Source: Streptomyces curacoi
Lineage (GTDB): Bacteria > Actinomycetota > Actinomycetes > Streptomycetales > Streptomycetaceae
Direction: 5' to 3'
Length of the DNA: 64,000 bases
Assembly (NCBI RefSeq): GCF_001513975.1
Contig: NZ_KQ947990.1
Coordinates: 546,336 to 610,335, forward strand
Of the stretch, positions 51,681-60,796 are shown one piece after another (the stretch's first letter is position 1; every line of letters begins with the position of its first letter). Both the position numbers and the translations under genes were made by a program. Under the pieces are notes generated by a model that saw only the letters and a list, made by a program, of their open reading frames with translations, had not been told where the DNA came from and did no database searches.

Positions 51681-51768
51681 GGACGGGCAGGGGTGGCGGG
51701 GGCGAGAAACTCCAGGGGGCAGCCACAACGGGCCCGCCCGGCCACGGGCAGTGCAGCGGGCGGCGCGG

Positions 51769-52221
51769 TCAGTCTTCGCCGTAGCGGGGATCCACCGTCT
51801 CCGGCGTCAGACCAAGCAGCTCGGCCACCTGTTCCACGACCACCTCGTGCACCAGGGCCGCGCGCTCGTCCCGCCCCTTGGTGCGGATCTCCACCGGGCG
51901 GCGATAGATGACCACCCGTGCGCGTCGTCCCTCGCGCGCGGGAATCGTGCCGCCGAGCGGAACCGCCTCGTCGTTCCAGGTGCGGCCGGGGCCGTCCAGC
52001 CGGGGGACCTCCAGGACCAGGAAATCGATGTCGGCCAGCTGGGGCCAGCGGCGTTCGAGGCGTTCCACGGAGTCCTGCACCAGGTCGGCGAAGGCATCGG
52101 CGCGGCTGGCGGCGAGCGGGACCTGAGGCGGTGCGATCGGGCCGCGCATGCCCCGGCCGTGGCGATCACGGCGTCGGGGCCCGGGGCCGACGGCACGGGG
52201 CGGTACGGGGGTGTCCATCAC
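51769..52221 (-). CDS. Metallopeptidase-like family protein, degenerate HExxH
   Basis: About 150 residues. The family of small zincin-like proteins has HExxH near the C-terminus; here the matching segment is LVHEVVVEQVAELLGLTPET, so the first His and Glu remain but the second His is Val/Glu. VVIYRRPVEIRTKGRDERAA precedes it. GTG 52221 (followed by ATG 52218) has no ribosome binding site but TACCCT at 6 nt, a leaderless arrangement. Convergent with DUF5719 and divergent from DUF3499. Catalytic activity is doubtful. Confidence 0.82.
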   Translation of the reverse strand: MMDTPVPPRAVGPGPRRRDRHGRGMRGPIAPPQVPLAASRADAFADLVQDSVERLERRWPQLADIDFLVLEVPRLDGPGRTWNDEAVPLGGTIPAREGRRARVVIYRRPVEIRTKGRDERAALVHEVVVEQVAELLGLTPETVDPRYGED

Positions 52222-52537
52222 TGACGAAGGGTAGTCCCCCACGGGGCGGGCGGGGCGGCGTCCACCCGCCCGTACGGCATGTCGGCAGATGACCATTCCA
52301 GCCAAGGTTGGGCTCGATTCCGTATCTCTCCGAGACCGTCGAGCTCAAGGTAATTGATGGGGTTTGTGGCGAGTGGTGACCGGATTCAGGTGCGTTCGGG
52401 ATCTCGGCAGGGGGCTTCCCCGCAGGTCAGTGAGGTGGCGTGCGAGGGGGTGTGGGGCGTTTCACACTACGACACGGTGGTGTGACCTGGGGGAGAGTCG
52501 TCGCGGCCCGCTCAAGAGTGCGGTACCGTCCAACGTC

Positions 52538-52915
52538 GTGAGCCCTGTACGTCGCTGTTCGCGCACCGCTTGCGGCCGTCCCGCCGTCGCGACGCTGACG
52601 TACGTCTACGCCGACTCGACCGCGGTCCTCGGCCCGCTCGCCACCTACGCCGAACCCCACTGCTACGACCTGTGCGCCGAGCACTCCGAGCGCCTCACCG
52701 CCCCTCGCGGGTGGGAGGTCGTGCGTCTGCTGGACGGTTCGGCTCCGGCCCGCCCCAGCGGTGATGATCTGGAAGCGCTTGCCAACGCGGTGCGCGAGGC
52801 GGCCCGCCCCCAGGAGCGGGCGGCTGGGGCCGGTGGTGGCGGGGCGCGCGCGGCCGATCCCATGGAGGTCGCGCGGCGCGGGCATCTGCGGGTACTTCGA
52901 TCGCCTGACAACTGA
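52538..52915 (+). CDS. DUF3499 family protein
   Basis: 125 residues. SPVRRCSRTACGRPAVATLT then YVYADSTAVLGPLATYAEPH and YDLCAEHSERLTAPRGWEVV match the actinobacterial DUF3499 family; CSRTAC and HCYDLCAEH give Cys/His pairs suited to zinc binding. GTG 52538 is set by homology. TACCGT lies 8 nt before it without a ribosome binding site. Function unknown; it is conserved next to the metallopeptidase-like gene and manB in actinobacteria. Confidence 0.9.
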   Translation: MSPVRRCSRTACGRPAVATLTYVYADSTAVLGPLATYAEPHCYDLCAEHSERLTAPRGWEVVRLLDGSAPARPSGDDLEALANAVREAARPQERAAGAGGGGARAADPMEVARRGHLRVLRSPDN

Positions 52916-53047
52916 CGGTCGGTTTCGTCCGCACGCTCGCTTCGTTGAGTGATGCACGGGCATTGACGTGTCGTTGGCGCGGACACGACCATTCCGTATG
53001 CGGGAACGAGAAATCGCTTTCCGCATGACGGAATCCGGGAGGCGCCC

Positions 53048-54664
53048 GTGTACGTCCAGGAACTGGAACCCGTCGCCGGCTCGCTCGGCCTGTCCGCCCT
53101 CGTGGCAGCGCTGCCGCTGGTGATCGTCCTCGTCCTGCTGGGCGGGGTCCGGGTGAAGGCGCACCTGGCGGGGCTCACGGGGCTCGTGGGGGCCGTTCTG
53201 GTCGCCCGGCTCGCGTACGGCATGCCGCTCGGTCAGACGCTCTCCAGCGCCGCCCAGGGGGCCGTCTTCGGGCTCTTCCCCATCCTGTGGATCGTCGTCA
53301 ACGCCCTGTGGGTGTACCGGATGACCGTCCGGACACGCCATTTCGACATCCTGCGCCGGTCGTTCGGGCGGCTGTCCGACGATCCGCGCATCCAGGCGCT
53401 CGTCGTCGCCTTCTGCTTCGGGGCGCTGCTGGAGGCGCTCGCCGGGTTCGGGGCGCCCGTCGCGATCTGTTCGGTCATGCTGGTGGCGCTCGGGTTCGAA
53501 CCGGTGCGGGCGGCGGTCGTCGCGCTGGTCGCCAACACCGCGCCCGTGGCCTTCGGCGCGATGGGCACACCCGTGGTGACGCTGGCTCAGGTCACCGGGC
53601 TGCCGCTGGACGACGTGGCGTCCCTGGTGGGGCGTCAGACGCCGTTGCTGGCCCTGGTGGTGCCCCTCGTGCTCGTCGGGCTCGTGGACGGGCGGCGCGG
53701 GCTGCGGGAGACCTGGGTGCCCGCCCTGGTGTGCGGAGTCGCCTTCGCCGTCGCCCAGTTCGCCGCCTCCAACTACGTCTCCGCGCAACTCGCCGACATC
53801 GGCGCCGCCTTGGCCGGCGCGGGCGCCCTGGTCGCCGTACCGCACGCGCGCGTGCCCGCCGCCGAGGCCGTACGCGCGTCCGTGCTGACCGGGGCGCGGA
53901 GCGAGGAGTTGGACGAGGACGACCCGCGGCGGGAAGTCGTACGGGCCTACGCGCCGTACGCGTTGATCGTCGTGATCTTCTCCCTCGCGCAGATCCCCGT
54001 GGTCAAGGACTGGCTGGCCGAGGCGACCCAGACGTACGACTGGCCCTTCCTGAACGTCGTCGGCCCGGACGGGGAGCCGGTCGGCGGCAATGTCTTCAGC
54101 TGGCCGATCGTGTCCACCGGAGGCACGCTCGTGCTGCTCGCCGGGGTGTGCACGGCGGTCGTGCTCGGGGTGCACGCGCGCGTGGCCGTCAGGGAGTGGG
54201 CCGCGACCGTGCACGAGTTGCGGTTCGCCATCCTCACCGTGACGTCCGTGCTGGCCCTCGCGTACGTCATGAACCTCTCCGGACAGGCCGCCACCATCGG
54301 CCACTTCGTGGCGGCGGCCGGCGCGGGGCTCGCCTTCCTGTCGCCGGTGCTGGGCTGGTTCGGTGTGGCCGTGTCCGGGTCGGACACCTCGGCCAACGCG
54401 CTGTTCGGCGCGTTGCAGGTGACGGCGGCCCGGGAGTCGGGGCTGTCGCCGGAACTCCTGGCCGCCGCCAACAGTTCAGGTGGTGTGCTCGGCAAGATGA
54501 TCTCGCCGCAGAACCTCACCATCGCCTGCGCGGCCGTAGGCCTCGCGGGCCGGGAGGGGGATCTGCTGCGCCGGGTGCTGCCGTGGAGTCTGGGCCTGCT
54601 GCTGGTGATGTGCCTGATCGTGGTCGGACAGAGTTCACCGGTGCTGGGCTGGATGCTGCCCTGA
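53048..54664 (+). CDS. L-lactate permease (LctP family)
   Basis: 538 residues with about 13 hydrophobic segments. Family motifs: FGALLEALAGFGAPVAICSV, ANTAPVAFGAMGTPVVTLAQ, LGWFGVAVSGSDTSANALFG and NSSGGVLGKMISPQNLTIAC. It imports lactate (and glycolate) with protons. GTG 53048 has GGGAGG 6 nt upstream. Stands alone between DUF3499 and manB; I see no lactate oxidase genes nearby. Confidence 0.93.
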   Translation: MYVQELEPVAGSLGLSALVAALPLVIVLVLLGGVRVKAHLAGLTGLVGAVLVARLAYGMPLGQTLSSAAQGAVFGLFPILWIVVNALWVYRMTVRTRHFDILRRSFGRLSDDPRIQALVVAFCFGALLEALAGFGAPVAICSVMLVALGFEPVRAAVVALVANTAPVAFGAMGTPVVTLAQVTGLPLDDVASLVGRQTPLLALVVPLVLVGLVDGRRGLRETWVPALVCGVAFAVAQFAASNYVSAQLADIGAALAGAGALVAVPHARVPAAEAVRASVLTGARSEELDEDDPRREVVRAYAPYALIVVIFSLAQIPVVKDWLAEATQTYDWPFLNVVGPDGEPVGGNVFSWPIVSTGGTLVLLAGVCTAVVLGVHARVAVREWAATVHELRFAILTVTSVLALAYVMNLSGQAATIGHFVAAAGAGLAFLSPVLGWFGVAVSGSDTSANALFGALQVTAARESGLSPELLAAANSSGGVLGKMISPQNLTIACAAVGLAGREGDLLRRVLPWSLGLLLVMCLIVVGQSSPVLGWMLP

Positions 54665-54777
54665 CGTGCGCACTGACCTGAGGTTACGGCTCGGAGTCCA
54701 CTCGGTGGGCACACAGCGCGCTGTCGGCGTGGGCGGGTAGTTTGAGGTGACCGATAGGACTTTCAGGAGGGTTGGCC

Positions 54778-56142
54778 GTGGCTGCTGATCTGTCACAGCT
54801 CGTGAAGGCGTACGACGTGCGCGGGGTCGTCCCGGACCAGTGGGACGAGCCGCTGGCCGAGCTCTTCGGGGCCGCCTTCGTACAGGTGACCGGCGCGAGC
54901 GCGATCGTGATCGGGCACGACATGCGGCCCTCGTCCCCCGGCCTGTCCCGCGCCTTCGCACGCGGGGCGGCGGCCCAGGGCGTCGACGTCACCGAGATCG
55001 GCCTGTGCTCCACCGACCAGCTGTACTACGCCTCGGGCGCGCTGAACCTCCCCGGCGCGATGTTCACGGCCTCGCACAACCCGGCCCAGTACAACGGCAT
55101 CAAGATGTGCCGCGCGGGCGCGGCCCCCGTCGGCCAGGACTCCGGCCTCGCCGAGATCCGCGAACTGGTCGAGCGGTGGAGCGAGTCGGGCGCCCCGGAG
55201 CCGGCGGCGACGCCGGGAACGATCACGCAGCGGGACACGTTGGAGGACTACGCGGCCCACCTCCGCTCCCTCGTCGACCTGACCTCCATCCGCCCCCTGA
55301 AGGTCGTCGTCGACGCGGGCAACGGCATGGGCGGCCACACGGTCCCCACGGTCTTCGAGGGCCTGCCCCTCACCCTCGTCCCGATGTACTTCGAACTGGA
55401 CGGCACGTTCCCGAACCACGAGGCGAACCCCCTGGACCTGGCGAACATCGTCGACCTCCAGAAGCGTGTCCGCGACGAATCCGCCGACCTCGGCATCGCC
55501 TTCGACGGCGACGCCGACCGCTGCTTCGTCGTCGACGAGCACGGCGCGCCCGTCTCCCCGTCCGCCGTCACCGCCCTGGTGGCCTCCCGCGAACTCGCCA
55601 AGCACGGCGGCAAGGGCACGATCATCCACAACCTGATCACGTCCTGGTCGGTCCCGGAGGTCGTCAAGGAGAACGGCGGCACGCCGGTCCGCACCCGCGT
55701 CGGCCACTCCTTCATCAAGGCCGAGATGGCGCAGACCGGCGCGATCTTCGGCGGCGAGCACTCCGCCCACTACTACTTCAAGGACTTCTGGAACGCCGAC
55801 ACGGGCATGCTGGCCGCCCTGCACGTCCTGGCGGCCCTCGGCGGCCAGGACGGCCCCCTGTCCGGCCTCGTCGCCCAGTACGACCGCTACACCGGCTCCG
55901 GCGAGATCAACTCCACGGTCGCCGACCAGGCAGGCCGCCTGGCCGCCATCAAGTCCACCTACGAGGGCCGGGAGGGCGTGGAACTGGACGAACTCGACGG
56001 CCTGACCGTGACGGCCGCCGACTGGTGGTTCAACGTCCGCCCGTCCAACACGGAGCCGCTGCTGCGCCTGAACGCCGAGGCCCGGGACGAGGCGACGATG
56101 GCGAAGGTACGGGACGAGGTGCTGGAGATCATCAGGGGCTGA
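54778..56142 (+). CDS. manB: Phosphomannomutase / phosphoglucomutase
   Basis: 454 residues, alpha-D-phosphohexomutase. LVKAYDVRGVVPDQ at the N-terminus, catalytic phosphoserine in FTASHNPAQYNGIK, metal loop FDGDADRCFVVDE, sugar loop GGEHSAHYYF and phosphate loop RPSNTEPLLRLNAEA. It converts mannose-6-phosphate to mannose-1-phosphate for GDP-mannose. GTG 54778 has AGGAGGG 6 nt upstream; TTG 54772 is too close. With manA and manC it completes the GDP-mannose route. Confidence 0.94.
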   Translation: MAADLSQLVKAYDVRGVVPDQWDEPLAELFGAAFVQVTGASAIVIGHDMRPSSPGLSRAFARGAAAQGVDVTEIGLCSTDQLYYASGALNLPGAMFTASHNPAQYNGIKMCRAGAAPVGQDSGLAEIRELVERWSESGAPEPAATPGTITQRDTLEDYAAHLRSLVDLTSIRPLKVVVDAGNGMGGHTVPTVFEGLPLTLVPMYFELDGTFPNHEANPLDLANIVDLQKRVRDESADLGIAFDGDADRCFVVDEHGAPVSPSAVTALVASRELAKHGGKGTIIHNLITSWSVPEVVKENGGTPVRTRVGHSFIKAEMAQTGAIFGGEHSAHYYFKDFWNADTGMLAALHVLAALGGQDGPLSGLVAQYDRYTGSGEINSTVADQAGRLAAIKSTYEGREGVELDELDGLTVTAADWWFNVRPSNTEPLLRLNAEARDEATMAKVRDEVLEIIRG

Positions 56143-56796
56143 GGCCAGGACGACGGCTCGGTTGGGGGCTGCGTCCCTACATCCCGACGCCGGTCGGCAT
56201 CATGCGGCCGGTCCGGCGCCTGAGGACGAGGACGCGCCACCCCTAGCCCCCACCCACCCGCTTGGTGCGGACGCCCTGGAGGCGGTCACTCCCCGGCGCC
56301 GGTCCCGGCAATCTCAGCCCGCCCGGCGCCTGAGGACGAGACCGTGCCGTCCCGAGCCCCCACCACCCGCTGGGGCTCGCAGACTCAGCGAGCGGTCACT
56401 TCCCAGCGCCGGCCGGGGTATTCCAGCCCGTCCGGCGTCTGACGACGAGACCGTGCCATCCCGAACCCCCACCCACCCGCTGGGACTCGCAGACTCAGCG
56501 GGCGGCCACTTCCCAGCGCCGGTCCAGGCAATCTCAGCCCGTCCGGCGTTTGAGGACGAGGCCCGTTCAGGGCCGATAGCGGGGGTCTGGGGGCCGCAGG
56601 CCCCCAGGTACGCGGGGTCGAAGGGGCGGAGCCCCTGGAGGACGGGACGGGTAGGGGCGGCGGGGGCGCCCCCCCCACGGCCACCCCAACGCCGTCCCGC
56701 CCAACCCCGGCACCCCGCCCGCACCGGCGGTACGCTGACCAGGCACATCCGCGCACACGCACGTACCGCACACCCCCACCCCAGAAGGGACCCCCC
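56143..56796. other. Gene-free region: tandem array of repeat B units
   Basis: 654 bp between manB and the Trm112-like gene. Four units of about 105 bp (CACTTCCCAGCGCCGG, TCTCAGCCCGTCCGGCG, GAGGACGAGACCGTGCC, CCCCCACCCACCCGCTGGG) begin near 56180, 56289, 56396 and 56507, and the last runs into the long repeat B tail. No gene seen. Confidence 0.75.
56516..56670 (+). repeat. Dispersed repeat B, copy 2
   Basis: Nearly identical to 40952-41107 over about 155 bp, including the strong hairpin CTGGGGGCC-GCA-GGCCCCCAG. Confidence 0.88.
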
Positions 56797-56967
56797 ATGC
56801 CGCTGGAAGCCGGCCTCCTGGAGATCCTCGCCTGCCCGGCCTGTCACGCCCCCCTCAAGGAGCAGGACGCCGAGCTGATCTGCACCAGCCAGGACTGCGG
56901 CCTGGCGTACCCCGTCCGCGACGGCATCCCCGTCCTGCTCGTCGACGAGGCCCGCCGCCCCGCGTAA
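56797..56967 (+). CDS. Trm112-family small zinc protein
   Basis: 56 residues: EILACPACHAPLKEQDAELI then CTSQDCGLAYPVRDGIPVLL. Four Cys (13, 16, 29, 34) form a zinc knuckle and the PVRDGIPVLL ending is diagnostic of Trm112/YcaR. Eukaryotic Trm112 activates methyltransferases; the bacterial role is not settled. ATG 56797 has AAGGGA 7 nt upstream. It lies in the manB-SIS-manA gene string. Confidence 0.93.
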   Translation: MPLEAGLLEILACPACHAPLKEQDAELICTSQDCGLAYPVRDGIPVLLVDEARRPA

Positions 56968-57132
56968 AGCGAGACCATGGCGCCCGACGCCACAGCCGCA
57001 ACGGCGCCCGCACAAAGGCAACAAAGACGTAAAAGGCAACAAAGCCAACCCCCGCCCGAGCAAAGCCCCCCGGCCAACACACCCGCGCAGGACACCCGCC
57101 CCAGACGACCCGGCGATCGGAGGCTGCCACCC

Positions 57133-58260
57133 ATGCTCGACGAATCGCTGCTCGACACGCCGGACGCGCTCGCCGAGGCCGACCACCGTGCCCTGCTCCG
57201 CGGCGCGGCCGAAGCCGGCGCCCGCGTCCGCACCGCCACCCGGCACGCCGCCGAGGCCGGCGTCAACGACCTCAAACCCGACGGCCGCCCCCGCGCCATC
57301 CTCATCGCGGGCCCAGGCGCCGCCGCCATCTGCGCCGCCGACCTCCTCGGCACGCTCGCCGGCGCCACCAGCCCCGTCACCCGACTGGCCCCCTCCGGCG
57401 TCGCCCCCGCCGCGGGCGCCCTGCGCTGGGAGCTGCCCGGCTGGGCCGGCTCCGTGGACCTGCTGCTGATCACCACCCCCGACGGCACCGAACCGGGCCT
57501 GTCCCTGCTCGCCGAACAGGCCTACCGCCGCGGCTGCACGGTCGTCGCCGTGGCCCCCGCCCGCTCCCCGCTCAGCGAAGCGGTGCACAGCAACCACGGC
57601 CTGTTCGTGCCGATGGCGACCGCCCCCTACGAGCAGGACGAACCCCTCGCGGCCTCCGCCCCGGGCGTCCTGTGGGCGCTGCTCACCCCGCTGCTGGCGA
57701 TCCTCGACCGCACCGGCCTGGTCGCCGCCCCGCCCGACGCCCTGGAGAAGGTCGCCGACCGCCTCGACCACATCGCCGAGCGATGCGGCCCCGCCATCGC
57801 GACGTACAGCAACCCCGCCAAGACCCTGGCCGCCGAACTCGCCGACGCGCTTCCGCTGATCTGGACCGAGGGCGTGTCCGCCGGTCCGGCCGGCCGCCGT
57901 TTCGCCGCCGCGCTCGCCGAGTTGTCCGGCGTCCCCGCGGTCGTCGCCGAACTGCCCGAGGCGCTCGCCTCGCACAGCGCCCTGCTCGCCGGACCGCTCG
58001 CGGCGAGCGCCGACCCCGACGACTTCTTCCGTGACCGCGTGGAGGAGCCACCCGCCCTGCACGCGCGCGTGGTGCTGCTGCGCGACCGCCCGATCGGCGG
58101 CCTCACCGCCGCGCCCGCCGCCCGCGACCTGGCCCTCAGCCACGACACGCCGATCAGCGAACTGGAGCCGGAAGCCGGCGGCGAACTGGAGACCCTCGCG
58201 GAACTGATCGCCATCACGGATTTCGCCGCCGTTTACCTGGCGCTCGCCTCGGGAGCCTGA
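57133..58260 (+). CDS. SIS-domain sugar-phosphate isomerase (PGI/PMI-like)
   Basis: 375 residues. The first SIS domain runs from about residue 35 to 160 (DGRPRAILIAGPGAAAICAA, PGWAGSVDLLLITTPDG, GCTVVAVAPARSPLSEAV); the second includes RCGPAIATYSNPAKTLAAEL, PLIWTEGVSAGPAGRRFAAA and LSHDTPISELEPEAGGELET. This is the arrangement of bifunctional phosphoglucose/phosphomannose isomerases. ATG 57133 has GGAGG 9 nt upstream. Between the Trm112-like gene and manA, it would exchange fructose-6-P with mannose-6-P; the family is inferred, not proven. Confidence 0.85.
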   Translation: MLDESLLDTPDALAEADHRALLRGAAEAGARVRTATRHAAEAGVNDLKPDGRPRAILIAGPGAAAICAADLLGTLAGATSPVTRLAPSGVAPAAGALRWELPGWAGSVDLLLITTPDGTEPGLSLLAEQAYRRGCTVVAVAPARSPLSEAVHSNHGLFVPMATAPYEQDEPLAASAPGVLWALLTPLLAILDRTGLVAAPPDALEKVADRLDHIAERCGPAIATYSNPAKTLAAELADALPLIWTEGVSAGPAGRRFAAALAELSGVPAVVAELPEALASHSALLAGPLAASADPDDFFRDRVEEPPALHARVVLLRDRPIGGLTAAPAARDLALSHDTPISELEPEAGGELETLAELIAITDFAAVYLALASGA

Positions 58261-58401
58261 TCTGTCCCAGGGCGCGCTGACAGCCGTACGCAGAAGGAAC
58301 CGGCAGCCGTACACAAGCCGAACCCGCGTCACACAAGCCGAAGCCGCGTCCCACCCGAAGAGAACCGGCGTCGTACGCACAGAGAGCAGACACACAACCC
58401 C

Positions 58402-59553
58402 ATGGACCGCCTCGACAACACCATCCGCCCCTACGCCTGGGGTTCCACCACCGCGATCCCGAAGCTCCTCGGCGTCGAGCCCACCGGCGAACCGCAGGCG
58501 GAGATGTGGATGGGCGCGCACCCGGGCGCACCCTCGCGCACCGGGCGCGGCACGCTCGTCGAGGTCATCGAGGCCGACCCGGAGCGTGAACTGGGCGCGG
58601 CGGCCGTCGCGAAGTTCGGCCCCCGCCTGCCCTTCCTGCTCAAGATCCTCGCCGCCGGCGCCCCGCTCTCCCTCCAGGTGCACCCCGACCTGGAGCAGGC
58701 GAAGGAGGGTTACGAGGACGAGGAGCGCCGTGGCATCCCGGTCGACGCCGGCCACCGCAACTACAAGGACGCTAACCACAAGCCCGAACTGATCTGCGCC
58801 CTCACCGAGTTCGACGGCCTGTGCGGCTTCCGCGACCCCGTCCGGGCCGCCGACCTGCTCGACGGCCTCGGCGTCGACTCCCTCAAGCCGTACGTCGACC
58901 TGCTGCACGCCCATCCCGAGGACGCGGCCCTGCGCGAGGTGCTCACCGCGATCCTCACCGCCGACCCGGACGAGATGGCCCACACCGTCGCCGAGGCCGC
59001 GGCAGCCTGCTCCCGTCTCGGCGGCGACTACGCGCCCTACGCCGACATCGCCCACCACTACCCGGGCGACCCCGGCGTCATCGCCGCCATGCTCCTCAAC
59101 CACGTCCGCCTGCAGCCCGGCGAGGCACTGTTCCTCGGCGCCGGCATCCCGCACGCCTACCTGAGCGGCCTCGGCGTCGAGATCATGGCCAACTCCGACA
59201 ACGTCCTGCGCTGCGGCCTCACCCCCAAGCACGTCGACGTCCCCGAACTCCTGCGCATCGTCCGCTTCGAGCCGAGCGACCCGGGCGTACTGCGCCCGGA
59301 GGCCGCCCCGGACGGCGAGGAGGTCTACGAGACCCCGATCGACGAGTTCCGGCTGTCCCGGTACGTCCTCCCGGAGGGCACCCCCGCCCACGACCTCACC
59401 CGCGCCACCCCGCAGATCCTGCTCTGCACGGCGGGTTCCGTCCGCGCCGGGGAGCACGAACTGACGCCCGGTGAGTCCGTCTTCGTACCGGCGGGCGAAA
59501 AAGCCGAAGTGTCCGGCGCCGGTACGGTCTTCCGGGCCACCGTCGTCGCCTGA
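58402..59553 (+). CDS. manA: Mannose-6-phosphate isomerase, class I
   Basis: 383 residues, zinc cupin enzyme converting fructose-6-phosphate to mannose-6-phosphate. RLDNTIRPYAWGSTTAIPKL at the N-terminus; zinc ligands in LSLQVHPDLEQAKEGY and NHKPELICAL; LNHVRLQPGEALFLGAGIPH then AYLSGLGVEIMANSDNVLRC and GLTPKHVDVPELL complete the active site. ATG 58402; no strong ribosome binding site is visible. It is 141 bp after the SIS gene. Confidence 0.96.
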   Translation: MDRLDNTIRPYAWGSTTAIPKLLGVEPTGEPQAEMWMGAHPGAPSRTGRGTLVEVIEADPERELGAAAVAKFGPRLPFLLKILAAGAPLSLQVHPDLEQAKEGYEDEERRGIPVDAGHRNYKDANHKPELICALTEFDGLCGFRDPVRAADLLDGLGVDSLKPYVDLLHAHPEDAALREVLTAILTADPDEMAHTVAEAAAACSRLGGDYAPYADIAHHYPGDPGVIAAMLLNHVRLQPGEALFLGAGIPHAYLSGLGVEIMANSDNVLRCGLTPKHVDVPELLRIVRFEPSDPGVLRPEAAPDGEEVYETPIDEFRLSRYVLPEGTPAHDLTRATPQILLCTAGSVRAGEHELTPGESVFVPAGEKAEVSGAGTVFRATVVA

Positions 59554-59679
59554 CCGAGGGCATCCGACGACCCGGCGCGCCATTGTCGGACCGGGCTGCA
59601 ACAATGGCCCACCGGCAAAGGACGGGCAAAGCCGAACGGGGGGTCACGCCCCCCTCGGCGACGCCCTGGACGGCGTACG

Positions 59680-59717
59680 TACGAAGGCTACGAAGGCCTA
59701 CGAAGGCTTACGAAGGC
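59680..59717 (+). repeat. Four short direct repeats TACGAAGGC
   Basis: TACGAAGGC at 59680, 59689, 59699 and 59709, 19 bp before the CDF transporter ATG. The AAGG within the last copies may serve as the ribosome binding site. Confidence 0.85.
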
Positions 59718-59735
59718 GAAGGGACAACGCGACAC

Positions 59736-60716
59736 ATGAGCGCGTCAGGCGGTACCAAGGCGATCGTGGCGGCACTCGCCGCCAACCTCGCGATCGCGGC
59801 AGCGAAGTTCGTTGCGTTCGCGTTCAGCGGCTCGTCGTCGATGCTCGCCGAGGGCGTGCACTCGCTCGCCGACTCCGGCAACCAGGCCCTGCTGCTGGTC
59901 GGCGGCAAGAAGGCCAAGCGCGAGGCGACCCCGCAGCACCCCTTCGGCTACGGCCGGGAGCGCTACATCTACGCCTTCCTCGTCTCGATCATCCTGTTCT
60001 CCGTCGGCGGCATGTTCGCCCTCTACGAGGGCTACGAGAAGATCAAGCACCCGCACGACATCGAGCACTGGTACTGGCCGGTCGGCGTCCTCGTCTTCGC
60101 GATCATCGCCGAGACCTTCTCCTTCCGCACGGCCATCAAGGAGTCCAACGTCCTGCGCGGCAAGAAGTCCTGGAAGGAGTTCGTCCGCCACGCCAAGGCC
60201 CCCGAGCTGCCCGTCGTCCTCCTGGAGGACCTCGGCGCGCTGGTCGGTCTGATCCTCGCCCTGGGCGGCGTCAGCCTGGCCCTGCTCACCGGCGACAGCG
60301 TCTGGGACGGCATCGGCACCGTCTGCATCGGTGTCCTCCTCGTCCTGATCGCGGTCGTCCTGGCTGTCGAGACAAAGTCGCTGCTGCTCGGCGAGGCCGC
60401 CGGCATCGAGGAGGTCAAGAAGATCGAGGCCGCCATCGTCGACGGCGACACGGTCACCCGCATCATCCACATGCGCACGCTCCACATCGGCCCCGAGGAG
60501 CTCCTGGTCGCCGCCAAGATCGCCGTCCAGCACGAGGACACGGCCGCCGAGGTCGCCTCCGCCATCGACGCCGCCGAGTCCCGCATCCGCGAGGCCGTCC
60601 CGATCGCGCGCGTGATCTACCTCGAACCCGACATCTACAGCGAGACCGAGGCCGCGAAGGGCGCCGACCGCGACGCGACGCCCGGCGGACCGGCACCGAG
60701 CAGCGCCGGACACTGA
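59736..60716 (+). CDS. Cation diffusion facilitator family transporter
   Basis: 326 residues with about six membrane segments. The metal site motif is MLAEGVHSLADSGNQALLLV (HxxxD) on one helix and VLLEDLGALVGLILAL on another; the C-terminal cytoplasmic domain has TVTRIIHMRTLHIGPEELLV. CDF proteins export Zn, Fe or Co using protons. ATG 59736 is chosen because homologues start at SASGGTKAIVAALAANLAI. A His/Asp segment (HPHDIEHWYW) lies in an outer loop. Metal specificity cannot be set. Confidence 0.9.
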   Translation: MSASGGTKAIVAALAANLAIAAAKFVAFAFSGSSSMLAEGVHSLADSGNQALLLVGGKKAKREATPQHPFGYGRERYIYAFLVSIILFSVGGMFALYEGYEKIKHPHDIEHWYWPVGVLVFAIIAETFSFRTAIKESNVLRGKKSWKEFVRHAKAPELPVVLLEDLGALVGLILALGGVSLALLTGDSVWDGIGTVCIGVLLVLIAVVLAVETKSLLLGEAAGIEEVKKIEAAIVDGDTVTRIIHMRTLHIGPEELLVAAKIAVQHEDTAAEVASAIDAAESRIREAVPIARVIYLEPDIYSETEAAKGADRDATPGGPAPSSAGH

Positions 60717-60742
60717 CGTCTCGTAAGGGACTTCACGGCACA

Positions 60743-60771
60743 GGGGCCCGCCGAGTCACTCGGCGGGCCCC
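60743..60771. terminator. Bidirectional hairpin terminator
   Basis: Arms GGGGCCCGCCGAG / CTCGGCGGGCCCC with a 3-nt loop, between convergent CDF and signal peptidase genes. Confidence 0.88.
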
Positions 60772-60796
60772 TTGGGCTTCGTCCGCGGCTGCGTAC

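Noticed and set aside
56314..59604. 1096-residue minus-strand open frame
   Set aside because: Antisense to the repeat array, the Trm112-like gene, the SIS gene and manA; no domain is recognisable.
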